Positions 7,530 through 14,783 of a stretch of 33,714 nucleotides of DNA are shown piece by piece (within the stretch, counting starts at the first letter, position 1; each line of letters opens with the position of its first letter). The stretch is taken from assembly GCA_902557935.1 (NCBI GenBank), contig CACECJ010000009.1, positions 1 to 33,714 on the forward strand, read 5' to 3'. Below the pieces are notes generated by a model, which was given only the letters and a program-made list of their open reading frames with translations, was not told the DNA's origin and did not search any database. Source of the stretch: an uncultured Pelagibacteraceae bacterium. GTDB taxonomy: Bacteria > Pseudomonadota > Alphaproteobacteria > Pelagibacterales > Pelagibacteraceae. Position numbers and translations under genes: made by a program.

Positions 7530-8432
7530 TTACTTTATATCTTTGATAAAAGGCATAGCATCGCCTGCTCCAAGTTTAGTTGTCGATATCCCAGCAACTT
7601 TATTTGCTAATTCTAAACACTCTTTTATAGATTTTTCCTTAGATAAACTAAAAGCTAAACCTCCATTAAAAGCATCTCCTGCTCCAGTAGTATCAATTGC
7701 TTTAACGTTATTTGCTTTTAAATAAATTTCCTCTTTTCCATCAGAATAAAACAGACCTTTTTCTCCAAGAGTTATTATTACTTTTTTAATCCCAAAATTT
7801 ATTAGCTTATCTGCTGCCTGCTTTGCCTCTTTTTCGTTAGTAATCTTGATGCCTGTATAAAATTCAGCCTCAGTTTCATTAGGCGTAAAAAAATCGATAT
7901 TTTTGTAAAACTCTTTTGAAATTTCAGATGCTGGTGCAGGATTTAAAATAGTAGTACATCCATTTTCTTTAGCAGTTTTCAAACAATGTAATGTAACATC
8001 TTTTGGAACTTCTAATTGAGTTAAAAAAATTTTTGATCTTTTAATTAAATTAATTTGTTTTTCAATTTCATTTATCTTTAAAGAACTTGGAGCACCTACA
8101 ATTACATTTATTGCATTTTTTCCAGTATTTTGATCAACTAAAATTCCTGCTACGCCAGTTTGTTGATTGCCATCTTGAATTATATTTTCTGTAGAAATTT
8201 TATTTTTTTCAAGAGTTTTAAGAGCTAACTCTCCGTATTCATCTTTACCAATTTTACTTATAAAGTTTGTATTTCCACCGAGTCTGGCAATTGCTATAGC
8301 TTGATTACAACCTTTTCCTCCTGGACCGACATTATATTTTTTTCCCAAAATAGTTTCACCTATTGATGGAATTTTAGTTCCAGAAAAACTTATGTCAGCA
8401 ACAAAAATTCCTAAGACTGTTATTTCGCTCAT
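7530..8432 (-). CDS. rbsK: Ribokinase-type PfkB sugar kinase
   Basis: This 300-residue cytoplasmic kinase is of the PfkB family. The N-terminal signature GPGGKGCNQA begins at residue 36, and the C-terminal signature with catalytic Asp is DTTGAGDAFNGG (247-258, catalytic D253). Asp13 and the GGKG stretch are ribose contacts in ribokinases. ITLGEKGLFY and NPAPA are also typical of RbsK (NPAPA precedes the anion-hole region). The length is close to E. coli RbsK (309). It overlaps the ccdA stop by one base and is convergent with msrB across 2 bases. No ribose transporter or isomerase is adjacent, so the substrate could be ribose from nucleoside turnover or a related pentose. The specificity is inferred. 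Confidence 0.85.
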   Translation of the reverse strand: MSEITVLGIFVADISFSGTKIPSIGETILGKKYNVGPGGKGCNQAIAIARLGGNTNFISKIGKDEYGELALKTLEKNKISTENIIQDGNQQTGVAGILVDQNTGKNAINVIVGAPSSLKINEIEKQINLIKRSKIFLTQLEVPKDVTLHCLKTAKENGCTTILNPAPASEISKEFYKNIDFFTPNETEAEFYTGIKITNEKEAKQAADKLINFGIKKVIITLGEKGLFYSDGKEEIYLKANNVKAIDTTGAGDAFNGGLAFSLSKEKSIKECLELANKVAGISTTKLGAGDAMPFIKDIK

Positions 8433-9148
8433 TAACCAACTTTAGCGAGAATTGGAAAGGTCGTCAAAATATAATAACTTATAACTTGAATATAATTTGT
8501 AGTAATCAAGATGCCAGTAATTAAAAGAATAGCTCCGCCAGATTTTGTAATAGTTCCATAATATTTTCCAAAACCTTTTTTAGTATTTAAAAATCTACTC
8601 ATGTAGTATCCCGATAATATAAATGGGATAGCTAATCCTAAAGAATAAAATGATAGTAATAAAATCCCTTTACTAATTGTAGCTTCAGTAGCAGACAAAG
8701 CAATTATAGATCCTAAAACTGGACCGATACAAGGTGTCCAACCAAATGCAAAAGCCGCACCAACTATAAAAGGAAATGCATAATTATCTTTATAATTTGA
8801 ATTAGTTTGAATTCTTTTTTCAGTGTTTAAAAAAGAAAAATTTAGAAAACCTAACATTTGTAATGAAAAAATAATAATTATTAATCCTGCAACAATCCGT
8901 AATTCATTGGAAAAGAAAAGAAGCACGTTACCTATTGCAGAGGCGGCCGCTCCAAGCGTTATAAAAACAAATGAGAAACCTAGTGAAAAAAGAATAGTTT
9001 TAGTCAAAACAATTGATTTGTCTTTATCTATTTCCCCTAAATCTTTTCCAGTAATATATGAAATATAACCTGGGATAATTGGAAGTACGCAAGGGGTGAG
9101 AAAACTTATGAATCCAGCCCCAAAAGCGAACACAAGTTTAATGATCAT
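8432..9148 (-). CDS. ccdA: CcdA-type transmembrane thiol-reductant carrier
   Basis: This 238-residue membrane protein has six hydrophobic segments and two membrane-embedded cysteines in the family motifs: C20 in FLTPCVLPI and C140 in FGWTPCIGPV. CcdA and the related DsbD core carry electrons from cytoplasmic thioredoxin across the inner membrane, for cytochrome c maturation or periplasmic reductases. The protein has the short CcdA form without the DsbD periplasmic domains. It starts at 9148 and overlaps the ribokinase start by one base. It is divergent from the small membrane protein at 9199, 50 bases away. Its neighbourhood to an exported MsrB suggests one electron acceptor, though cytochrome c maturation is the default role. 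Confidence 0.88.
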   Translation of the reverse strand: MIIKLVFAFGAGFISFLTPCVLPIIPGYISYITGKDLGEIDKDKSIVLTKTILFSLGFSFVFITLGAAASAIGNVLLFFSNELRIVAGLIIIIFSLQMLGFLNFSFLNTEKRIQTNSNYKDNYAFPFIVGAAFAFGWTPCIGPVLGSIIALSATEATISKGILLLSFYSLGLAIPFILSGYYMSRFLNTKKGFGKYYGTITKSGGAILLITGILITTNYIQVISYYILTTFPILAKVG

Positions 9149-9160
9149 ATTACGTTTATA

Positions 9161-9190
9161 TTTGCCTTTGATCTTTACCGCAATTACAAT
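9161..9190 (+). promoter_or_regulatory. Candidate promoter for the gene at 9199, leaderless arrangement
   Basis: TTTGCC (9161-9166) and TACAAT (9185-9190) are separated by 18 bases. The -10 box ends 8 bases before the ATG at 9199, and no ribosome site is visible. Transcription would start within about two bases of the start codon. Confidence 0.4.
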
Positions 9191-9198
9191 ATTGGCTC

Positions 9199-9543
9199 AT
9201 GATAATTAAATATGCTGGTTTTTTATTCACTCTTTTGTGGTCATATACTTTCATTAAATCTCAAAGTATTTTTAAAAAAGGATCAGGTATTTTAATTACT
9301 TTATTTGTAACTAATATATCCTGGTTCACATTTATCGCAGCTTGCTTTTATGGCCTTAAAAATTTTAGCTTTTACCATGCTTTACTTGGTATAGCTTTGA
9401 GTGTTATTTTGGTTCACCTGGCTTTTTCTCGATTAACTTTATTTATCAATAACAAATTTCAGGATAAGAACACTCTTTTAAAAATTAAAACATTTATTGA
9501 ATATTTAATTTTAATAACAGTTGGATATTTTATATTTTTTTAA
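9199..9543 (+). CDS. Small four-span membrane protein, function unknown
   Basis: This 114-residue protein has four predicted hydrophobic helices: roughly residues 3-20, 30-50, 58-78 and 95-114. The helices are joined by short loops with lysines (SQSIFKKGSG near 22-31 and NNKFQDKNTLLKIK near 83-96). I do not recognise the family. The two interior helices contain Phe/Tyr-rich stretches (FIAACFYGLKNFSFYHALLG). The gene stands alone on the plus strand between divergent ccdA and the convergent phosphatase gene, whose stop codon it overlaps by 4 bases. The ATG at 9199 has no ribosome site but a -10-like box 8 bases upstream. It could be a small transporter-like or accessory membrane protein. Confidence 0.7.
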   Translation: MIIKYAGFLFTLLWSYTFIKSQSIFKKGSGILITLFVTNISWFTFIAACFYGLKNFSFYHALLGIALSVILVHLAFSRLTLFINNKFQDKNTLLKIKTFIEYLILITVGYFIFF

Positions 9544-10097
9544 AAAGTATTAATTGTAGATAAAACTTTAAAAGTTTTATCAGTGATGACTACTTCACCA
9601 GATCGTGTTGTTTCTCCGGTTATCGCCAAAATAATTACATAATGCGTTACTAAAACTAGGTTTCCCCCTTTGCCATTCCAATTATTTACATATTTTTTTA
9701 AGTCCTTAATCTGCTGTTTTTCATTTTGATCATATGGCGGAGTATAAGTAGAATTTAAAGCAGAAAATTCTTTGAAATTTCCAAAAGCATATTTTGCTGT
9801 ATCTTTGCACCTACACCACTGGCTTGATAAAACTTTATCAATTTTAATATTTTTTTCCCTAAAAAGTTTACCAATTTTTTTAGATTGATTGATACCCATC
9901 ATATCTAGGTTTCTTTGAGTTTTACAGTCATTAATATCAAATCCATCTGGATCACCGCCACCAGGAGCTTTAGCATGTCTTATTAAAATAATCTTTTCTC
10001 CATCTTGAGCTGGTTTCCAATTTTGTTCTGATGCGTGAGTATTAGATGAAATTAAAGAGAATAAAATTATAAGAAGGGAAATAATGTAATTCTTCAT
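9540..10097 (-). CDS. Secreted histidine-phosphatase superfamily protein
   Basis: This 185-residue protein has a Sec signal peptide (MKNYIISLLI start, cleavage near THA at residue 22) and a branch-1 histidine phosphatase core. The core has the catalytic His in IRHAKAPGGGDP (R40-H41), the arginine/cysteine segment SSQWCRCKDT (91-100) and the second His in LVTHY (H152). The usual motif is RHG or RHA; RHAK with GGGDPDGFD resembles periplasmic histidine-phosphatase proteins of proteobacteria. It is likely periplasmic and could release phosphate from organic phosphate esters, but the substrate is unknown. It is convergent with the small membrane protein at 9199, overlapping by 4 bases. Upstream lies a 131-base gap holding a possible leader hairpin. 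Confidence 0.85.
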   Translation of the reverse strand: MKNYIISLLIILFSLISSNTHASEQNWKPAQDGEKIILIRHAKAPGGGDPDGFDINDCKTQRNLDMMGINQSKKIGKLFREKNIKIDKVLSSQWCRCKDTAKYAFGNFKEFSALNSTYTPPYDQNEKQQIKDLKKYVNNWNGKGGNLVLVTHYVIILAITGETTRSGEVVITDKTFKVLSTINTF

Positions 10098-10129
10098 GGT
10101 GGATGAAATGATAATCTAACAAATTTATG

Positions 10130-10155
10130 TTGCCTAGGTCTAGAGGACATGGCAA
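10130..10155 (-). other. Short inverted repeat in the leader of the histidine-phosphatase gene
   Basis: TTGCC and GGCAA (10130-10134 and 10151-10155) flank an inner GTC/GAC pair (10138-10140 and 10146-10148) with a 5-base loop. On the minus strand it lies about 33 bases before the phosphatase start codon (10097). There is no T-tract, so it is more likely a leader structure or protein-binding site than a terminator. Nothing else stands out in the 10098-10228 gap. Confidence 0.3.
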
Positions 10156-10228
10156 TACCACATTAAATCTTTGACCGGTTGTAATCAAAATTATATTGAT
10201 TTGTTGCTAAATTATAAGTTGTAAAATG

Positions 10229-10960
10229 TTAATAAATTTTTTTAAAAATGTAATTAAATTCAGATTTATCAACCAATCTATATCTATTTTTTTTTAATAT
10301 CTGGATAAGTTTTTTCTTACGGTTTTTAAAATACTTATTATAACTAATCATTTCTATACAAATCACCTTAATTTCAAATTTTTTAAAATTAAATGATTTC
10401 AAAACTTCAAGTTCATTTCCCTCTATATCAATATTCATAAAATCTATATTAAAAAAATCATTTTTATCTAATAATGTTTCCAAAGTTGTCGTGGTTATAT
10501 TTTTTGTTAAAATATCACTGTTTTTAATTCTAAAATGTTTTTTTAACCAATTTTTATGATTTGTATCGATTGTATTTTTTGAATCCAAATCACCTAGAAA
10601 ATAAAGTTTTTTTTTTGTTTTCTTACTTGATAAAGCAGCGCAAATATTAATATCTTTTGGTCTGGCAAAGTTAAAAAGTTCAATCGCTAAAGGATTTAAA
10701 TCAATGTTTAATCCGCTCCATCCTTTTTTAAACATTAGTAAAGTATTGTTTGATCTTGTTGGATGGAAACACCCAACATCTAAATATTTTCCTATATAAT
10801 TTTTACCAAATAACTTTAAAATTTTTTTATCTTCTCCAAACTGAGACCCTTGGAAATAAAACTTATAATTTCGAATGTAAATATTATAAAAATAATAAAA
10901 TTTTTTAAAAAAAGAATATTTTTTTGAAAATTTTAAAAATTTAGAATTTTTTGTTGACAT
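10229..10960 (-). CDS. FkbM-family methyltransferase
   Basis: This 243-residue protein has a class I SAM-dependent methyltransferase fold. The nucleotide-binding motif is YLDVGCFHPTRSNNT (residues 59-73), followed by GWSGLNIDLNP as the acidic loop. TTTLETLLDK then NIDFMNIDIEGNELEVLKSF (near 170-195) is the FkbM hallmark block. FkbM proteins O-methylate sugars or polyketides and are often linked to surface polysaccharides. The first 45 residues are very basic and aromatic (FKKFYYFYNIYIRNYKF). Codon use is extremely AT-rich, with long T runs on the plus strand, more so than neighbouring genes. The stop of msrB abuts its start. No glycosyltransferases are adjacent, so the acceptor is unknown. 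Confidence 0.83.
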   Translation of the reverse strand: MSTKNSKFLKFSKKYSFFKKFYYFYNIYIRNYKFYFQGSQFGEDKKILKLFGKNYIGKYLDVGCFHPTRSNNTLLMFKKGWSGLNIDLNPLAIELFNFARPKDINICAALSSKKTKKKLYFLGDLDSKNTIDTNHKNWLKKHFRIKNSDILTKNITTTTLETLLDKNDFFNIDFMNIDIEGNELEVLKSFNFKKFEIKVICIEMISYNKYFKNRKKKLIQILKKNRYRLVDKSEFNYIFKKIY

Positions 10961-11332
10961 TTATTTTGGTTTAAACACTAAACAAACTCCGTTGTTACAA
11001 TATCTCTTTCCTGTAGGTTTTGGCCCATCATCAAAAACATGACCATGGTGTCCTCCACATTTTTTGCAATGGTATTCTGTTCTTGTATAGCCTATATGCA
11101 TATCTTTTTTTTCCTCGAAAACTCCAGGTAGTGAGTCGTAAAAAGATGGCCAACCTGAGCCACTCTCATATTTAGATGTAGACTCAAATAATTTTGTTCC
11201 ACACCCGACACAGTGATAAGAACCCTCTCTTTTTTCTTGATTTAAAGGACTACTACCTGGAGACTCCGTTCCCTCTTGTTTTAAAACATAATTTTGTTCT
11301 GGCGTTAAATTTGGATCCCAGTCTTTACTCAT
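10961..11332 (-). CDS. msrB: Peptide methionine (R)-S-oxide reductase MsrB, cytoplasmic form
   Basis: This 123-residue enzyme lacks a signal peptide. It has the zinc cysteines C41/C44 and C89/C92, the GSGWPSF motif (58-64) and catalytic C112 in RYCNNG with C117 in the same NNGxCL ending seen in the exported copy. It overlaps the end of cysE by 8 bases and abuts the FkbM gene, so all three share a transcript. It repairs free or protein-bound methionine R-sulfoxide in the cytoplasm. Its position beside cysteine, glutathione and methionine genes fits sulfur-amino-acid protection. The paralog at 7075 differs mainly by the export signal and a longer linker. Confidence 0.95.
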   Translation of the reverse strand: MSKDWDPNLTPEQNYVLKQEGTESPGSSPLNQEKREGSYHCVGCGTKLFESTSKYESGSGWPSFYDSLPGVFEEKKDMHIGYTRTEYHCKKCGGHHGHVFDDGPKPTGKRYCNNGVCLVFKPK

Positions 11333-11900
11333 CTTTTACTTTATCGTCTACACCATAAGGTCTGAAGCTACCTTTATTTTCCAACTTGACTGCTTTAGCA
11401 GGGATGCCAACCATAGTCGCGTTTTCTGGGACGTCTTTTACCACAACTGCGTTAGCTGCAATTCTTGCATTGTTACCAACTTTAATTGGCCCAATTATTT
11501 GTGCGCCAGACCCGATCACAACATCATTACCAATGGTAGGATGTCTTTTTTCATGTCGTTGTCTCTCGCTATCTATACTGGGAGAACTCCCACCTAAAGT
11601 GACGTTGTGATAAATAGTAACGTTATCTCCAATTTCAGAAGTTTCGCCGATTACTACACCCATACCATGATCAATAAATAAATTTTTACCTATCTTGGCC
11701 CCAGGATGAATTTCAATACCTGTAAAAAATCTAATTGTTTGTGAAATAATTCTAGCTATTAAGTCAAATCCAGCTTTGTAAAAAAAGTTTGATATTTTAT
11801 GAAAGATAACTGCCTTTACACCAGGGTATGTGAGAATGATACTTATTATAGATTTTGCCGCAGGATCTCTTTTTTTTATAGATTCTAAATAATCGTTCAT
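11325..11900 (-). CDS. cysE: Serine O-acetyltransferase CysE
   Basis: This enzyme acetylates serine with acetyl-CoA to give O-acetylserine for cysteine synthesis. The product has 191 residues from the chosen ATG at 11900 ([17 protein letters not shown]). An in-frame ATG at 11957 would add 19 residues unlike the family, overlap the divergent gene's start and leave no room for promoters, so it was rejected. Hexapeptide repeats of the left-handed beta helix begin near [12 protein letters not shown] (62-73). [11 protein letters not shown] (77-87, active-site H78) and [10 protein letters not shown] (95-104) follow. The length matches the short CysE/EpsC type. It is divergent from the VOC-gshA-gshB operon and is followed by msrB with an 8-base overlap. 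Confidence 0.92.
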   Translation of the reverse strand: MNDYLESIKKRDPAAKSIISIILTYPGVKAVIFHKISNFFYKAGFDLIARIISQTIRFFTGIEIHPGAKIGKNLFIDHGMGVVIGETSEIGDNVTIYHNVTLGGSSPSIDSERQRHEKRHPTIGNDVVIGSGAQIIGPIKVGNNARIAANAVVVKDVPENATMVGIPAKAVKLENKGSFRPYGVDDKVKDE

Positions 11901-11920
11901 AAGATGTATATAATGACTAC

Positions 11921-11950
11921 TTGATAAATTTAAAGAAGAATATATATAAA
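11921..11950 (+). promoter_or_regulatory. Promoter for the VOC-gshA-gshB operon, probably leaderless
   Basis: TTGATA (11921-11926) is followed after 16-18 bases by the overlapping -10 candidates TATATA (11943-11948) and TATAAA (11945-11950). The ATG lies at 11956, so the message should begin at or next to the start codon, and no ribosome site exists. It sits in the 55-base divergent gap with cysE, so both sulfur operons may be controlled from one short region. Confidence 0.55.
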
Positions 11951-11955
11951 AGCGC

Positions 11956-12348
11956 ATGAGTAGTTCATTTCATTTGGCAATCCCAGCTGGAGATTTAAAA
12001 AAAGCGGAGGCTTTTTATACCAATATTTTAGGATGTAAAACCGGAAATCGTGAAGACGGTAAATGGGTCGACATAGATTTTTGGGGTAATGAACTAACTT
12101 TGCATCAAACATCCATGAAACTTCCAAGAGAAAGACACGACGTGGATATGGGTCAAGTTCCAGTTCCACATTTTGGAGTGCATCTAAAAAAAGATATTTT
12201 TAATAAAATTAAAGCAAATATTGAGGCAAACAAAATTAATTACATCGACAAACCTTACACTAGATTTGAAGGTACTGAATTTGAGCAAAATACATTTTTT
12301 ATCGAAGATCCAAACGGAAATGTATTAGAGTTAAAAACGTTTGACTAA
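11956..12348 (+). CDS. VOC-superfamily (glyoxalase/dioxygenase fold) protein
   Basis: This 130-residue protein has the vicinal-oxygen-chelate fold. [20 protein letters not shown] (residues 5-24) is the first beta-alpha unit, with a metal-ligand-type His at position 6. [15 protein letters not shown] follows, then [11 protein letters not shown] (repeat 2, with His) and [16 protein letters not shown] near the C terminus, with the metal-ligand-type Glu in LELK. Such proteins include glyoxalase I, which uses glutathione, and fosfomycin-type thiol transferases. The gene overlaps gshA by 8 bases, so a glutathione-dependent role is plausible, but the specific reaction cannot be read. It begins the operon and appears leaderless. 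Confidence 0.85.
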   Translation: MSSSFHLAIPAGDLKKAEAFYTNILGCKTGNREDGKWVDIDFWGNELTLHQTSMKLPRERHDVDMGQVPVPHFGVHLKKDIFNKIKANIEANKINYIDKPYTRFEGTEFEQNTFFIEDPNGNVLELKTFD

Positions 12349-13684
12349 TAAATCAAATTCATTCATTGAAAATAAAACTCAGTTAATCCAATATTTTAAG
12401 GATGGGATAAAAAAAGATACTAATCTTAGAATTGGTGTTGAGCACGAAAAATTTCTTTTTAATAAAACAGATTTAAAAAGAATTAATTATGATCAAATTA
12501 AGAAAATATTTGAAATTTTAAAAGATAAAGGTTGGGAACCTCAATTAGAGAAGGATAAGTTAATCGGGTTAAAAAGACAAAATCAAAAAATTACGACTGA
12601 ACCTGGGTTTCAATATGAATTATCAGGTGCGCCGTTTAAAAATATACATTCAGTTTGTTCAGAAAATAGTTCTCATTTTAATGAACTGAAAGAAGTTTTT
12701 AATTCGACAAATATTACTACTTCATCAATTGCATATGATCCATTTAATAAATTAACTGATATCCCTAAAAGTCCAAAAGAGCGTTACAAAATTATGACGG
12801 CTGAAATGCCAAGAGGAGGCAAGCTAAGTTTAGATATGATGTACAAAACTGCAGGTATTCAGATAAATTATGATTATACTTCTGAAGAAGATTTTGAAAA
12901 AAAATTTAAGATAGGGAATTACTTAGCGCCTCTAACAATTGCCTTATTCGCAAACTCTCCTTTTTACGAAAATAAACCATCAGGTTTTTTGTCCTATAGA
13001 GGGAAGGTTTGGCAAGAAACAAATAGAGGTGGGATAATGCCAATTACTTTTGAAAATGTTAATTTTGAAAAATATATTGATCATGCATTAAATTACCCAA
13101 TTTTATTTCTAAAAAAAAAGGAAAAATACTACTCACCAAATGGTCAAACCTTCAATGATTTTTTAAATGGTAATTTAAAATTTTTAAGTGGAGAAAAACC
13201 AACTTTAGAAGATTTTGAAAATCATTTAGGTACCATTTTTACTGAGATAAGGTTAAAACAAGTTATTGAATTTAGATCATTAGATACTTGTAACTTTGGA
13301 TGTATTTGCAATGGACCCTCTTTTTTTACTGGTTTGATTTATGGGTCTTTAGAGGAGACTTATGAAATAATAAAAAATTGGAAAAAAAAGGAAGTTATGG
13401 AGGCATATTTAAACGCTCCTAAACAAGGATTAGATACATTGCTTCAAGATAAAAAATTAATTGAATGGGCAAAAATATTTTTAGATTTGACAAAAAAAGG
13501 CCTAGAAAAAAGAAATGAACTGAATAAGAGCGGAAAAAATGAAACAATTTACTTAAAACATATAGAGGAAATAATTAGTAAAAAAAAAACTAGAGCGGAA
13601 ATGCTAATTGAGCAATATAATAAAACAAAAAAATTAGATTTCTTAATAAATCATGACGAAAATTTTAGCTATTCAGGGTTCTGA
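12341..13684 (+). CDS. gshA: Glutamate-cysteine ligase (alphaproteobacterial/plant-type GshA)
   Basis: This 447-residue enzyme joins glutamate and cysteine to gamma-glutamylcysteine, the first step of glutathione synthesis. It belongs to the plant/alphaproteobacterial class rather than the E. coli class. Seen motifs are IGVEHEKFLF (31-40), ITTEPGFQYELSGAP (84-98), GIQINYDY (172-179) and EIRLKQVIEFRSLD. The likely start is TTG at 12341, which overlaps the VOC stop by 8 bases; an ATG start would lose the N-terminal helix. The end overlaps gshB by 32 bases in another frame, an unusually long overlap. It is part of the VOC-gshA-gshB operon. Confidence 0.92.
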   Translation: MTNKSNSFIENKTQLIQYFKDGIKKDTNLRIGVEHEKFLFNKTDLKRINYDQIKKIFEILKDKGWEPQLEKDKLIGLKRQNQKITTEPGFQYELSGAPFKNIHSVCSENSSHFNELKEVFNSTNITTSSIAYDPFNKLTDIPKSPKERYKIMTAEMPRGGKLSLDMMYKTAGIQINYDYTSEEDFEKKFKIGNYLAPLTIALFANSPFYENKPSGFLSYRGKVWQETNRGGIMPITFENVNFEKYIDHALNYPILFLKKKEKYYSPNGQTFNDFLNGNLKFLSGEKPTLEDFENHLGTIFTEIRLKQVIEFRSLDTCNFGCICNGPSFFTGLIYGSLEETYEIIKNWKKKEVMEAYLNAPKQGLDTLLQDKKLIEWAKIFLDLTKKGLEKRNELNKSGKNETIYLKHIEEIISKKKTRAEMLIEQYNKTKKLDFLINHDENFSYSGF

Positions 13685-14570
13685 TCTTAAAAAAGTAAAT
13701 ATCAAAACTGATACAACTATTCTTTTGGCATCTGAGGCGCAAAAAAGAGGTTACAAAATATATTATTTTGAACCAGAAAATTTGAGTTTTTTGAATGGAA
13801 AAGTTTTAGCTTTTTGTAAACATATAAAAATCAATGAAAATAAAAAGAAATTCTACTCACGACTAAGAACTGTTAAATTTAATTTAGAAAAATCTAAAGT
13901 TATATTAATCAGAAATGATCCGCCTTTTAATAATCGTTATTTATATACAACATTTTTACTGAACCATATCTCTAATAAGGTTAAGATAATTAATCACCCT
14001 TTTGCTGTAAGAAATATATCTGAAAAGCTATTTTCCATAAATCTAATGAGGTATATGCCTCCAACTTTAGTTAGTGAAAACCTTTCAGAAATTAAAAGTT
14101 TTTTTAAAAAACAAAAAGCTGTTGTTGCAAAACCTATTAATGGTTTTAGTGGTGATAACGTAATTTTAATGAAAACATTCAAAGCTAGCAAAATTAGAAA
14201 ATTATTGAAAACTAATAATCATTTATTTTTTCAAAAATTTTTACCTGGAGTTTCCAAGGGAGATAAAAGGGTTTTTATCATTAAAGGAAAGATTGTAGGT
14301 GCTATTTCTCGAGTTCCAAAAAAAGGCAGTATCTTATCTAACATGAGTAAAGGGGCTAAAGCGAAACTAACAAAGCTCACAAGGAGAGAAGTTAATGCAA
14401 GCAAAGCGATTGGAAAATTGTTATTGAAAAATAATATATATTTTGCAGGGGTAGATTTCGTACAAGGTAAATTAATTGGTGATATTAATGTTACTAGCCC
14501 TACTGGGCTGGCTGCATATAATGATTTATCTGGAATAAATCTTGCAAAATTGTTTTGGAATAATATTTAA
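13653..14570 (+). CDS. gshB: Glutathione synthetase GshB
   Basis: This 305-residue ATP-grasp ligase adds glycine to gamma-glutamylcysteine. It shows the E. coli GshB pattern throughout: NIKTDTTILLASEAQKRGY (16-34), IRNDPPFNNRYLYTT (86-100), INHPFAVRNISEKLF (113-127), KPINGFSGDNV (160-170), GDKRVFIIKGK (203-213) and INVTSPTGL (278-286), where the Asn binds Mg. E. coli GshB is 316 residues, so this is full length. The start ATG lies 32 bases inside gshA. The metY promoter begins 8 bases after the stop, so readthrough from this operon must pass the SAM-II terminator. Confidence 0.95.
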   Translation: MTKILAIQGSDLKKVNIKTDTTILLASEAQKRGYKIYYFEPENLSFLNGKVLAFCKHIKINENKKKFYSRLRTVKFNLEKSKVILIRNDPPFNNRYLYTTFLLNHISNKVKIINHPFAVRNISEKLFSINLMRYMPPTLVSENLSEIKSFFKKQKAVVAKPINGFSGDNVILMKTFKASKIRKLLKTNNHLFFQKFLPGVSKGDKRVFIIKGKIVGAISRVPKKGSILSNMSKGAKAKLTKLTRREVNASKAIGKLLLKNNIYFAGVDFVQGKLIGDINVTSPTGLAAYNDLSGINLAKLFWNNI

Positions 14571-14577
14571 TTGACAG

Positions 14578-14607
14578 TTGACAAAATCCTGAATTTCTTG
14601 CTATAAA
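14578..14607 (+). promoter_or_regulatory. Near-consensus sigma-70 promoter for metY leader
   Basis: TTGACA (14578-14583) and TATAAA (14602-14607) are separated by 18 bases. Transcription should start near 14613-14615, exactly where the SAM-II aptamer begins. A second TTGACA lies 7 bases upstream (14571-14576) but is 25 bases from the -10 box and cannot pair with it. Confidence 0.85.
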
Positions 14608-14612
14608 TTTAA

Positions 14613-14664
14613 CAGCGCTGAGTTAAGGCAACTTGCGGGCGCTTAATAAATCCAGCTAAAGCGC
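14613..14664 (+). promoter_or_regulatory. SAM-II riboswitch aptamer upstream of metY
   Basis: The element matches the compact SAM-II pseudoknot aptamer. Stem P1 is formed by AGCGC (14614-14618) and GCGCT (14639-14643). The long loop is TGAGTTAAGGCAACTTGCGG, and the conserved 3' segment is AATAAATCCAGCTAAAG (14645-14661), close to the known AATAAATGTAGCTAAAAAG. The 3' strand GCTAAAGCG (14655-14663) is perfectly complementary over 9 bases to CGCTTTAGC (14683-14691) in the terminator, so it doubles as antiterminator. When SAM binds, this strand is held in the aptamer and the terminator can form. SAM-II elements control metY, metX and metA genes in alphaproteobacteria, which agrees with the gene downstream. 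Confidence 0.92.
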
Positions 14665-14677
14665 AATAGTCATTTAG

Positions 14678-14706
14678 ACCACCGCTTTAGCCGGTGGTTT
14701 TTTTTT
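14678..14706 (+). terminator. SAM-II-controlled intrinsic terminator
   Basis: ACCACCG (14678-14684) pairs perfectly with CGGTGGT (14692-14698) around a 7-base loop (CTTTAGC), followed by T residues to 14706. Loop and stem bases 14683-14691 are the alternative partner of the aptamer 3' strand, so terminator and antiterminator are mutually exclusive. It would also stop transcription reading in from gshB. Confidence 0.93.
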
Positions 14707-14728
14707 GGAAAAATCTGAAATTAAACTG

Positions 14729-14783
14729 GGTATTTGAACCATATTGTACACCTGGCATATGCCGAAGTACTAAAAAGGAGAAG
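14729..14783 (+). promoter_or_regulatory. SAM-V-like riboswitch in tandem with SAM-II
   Basis: Downstream of the terminator lies a second compact element. GTAC (14746-14749) pairs with GTAC (14767-14770) around a GGC/GCC hairpin (14754-14763), and the 3' tail ACTAAAAAGGAG (14769-14780) resembles the SAM-binding 3' tail of SAM-II (GCTAAAAAGG). CCT (14751-14753) can pseudoknot with AGG in the tail and hide the GGAG ribosome site. Tandem SAM-II/SAM-V leaders before metY are known in Pelagibacter, with SAM-V acting on translation. The boundaries given are approximate, and the match was made by eye. Confidence 0.65.

Noticed and set aside
10098-10228. Possible small RNA gene in the 131-base gap
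   Set aside because: Only one weak hairpin, a poor plus-strand promoter (TTGACC/TATTGA) with no gene to serve, and no terminator; insufficient to call an RNA.
11901-11957. Upstream in-frame ATG extending cysE by 19 residues
   Set aside because: The added residues do not resemble the family, they would overlap the divergent gene's start codon, and they would fill the only space available for the two promoters.
11930-12169. 79-codon open frame on the minus strand across the VOC gene start
   Set aside because: It is antisense to a recognised VOC domain and crosses the divergent promoter; no family features.
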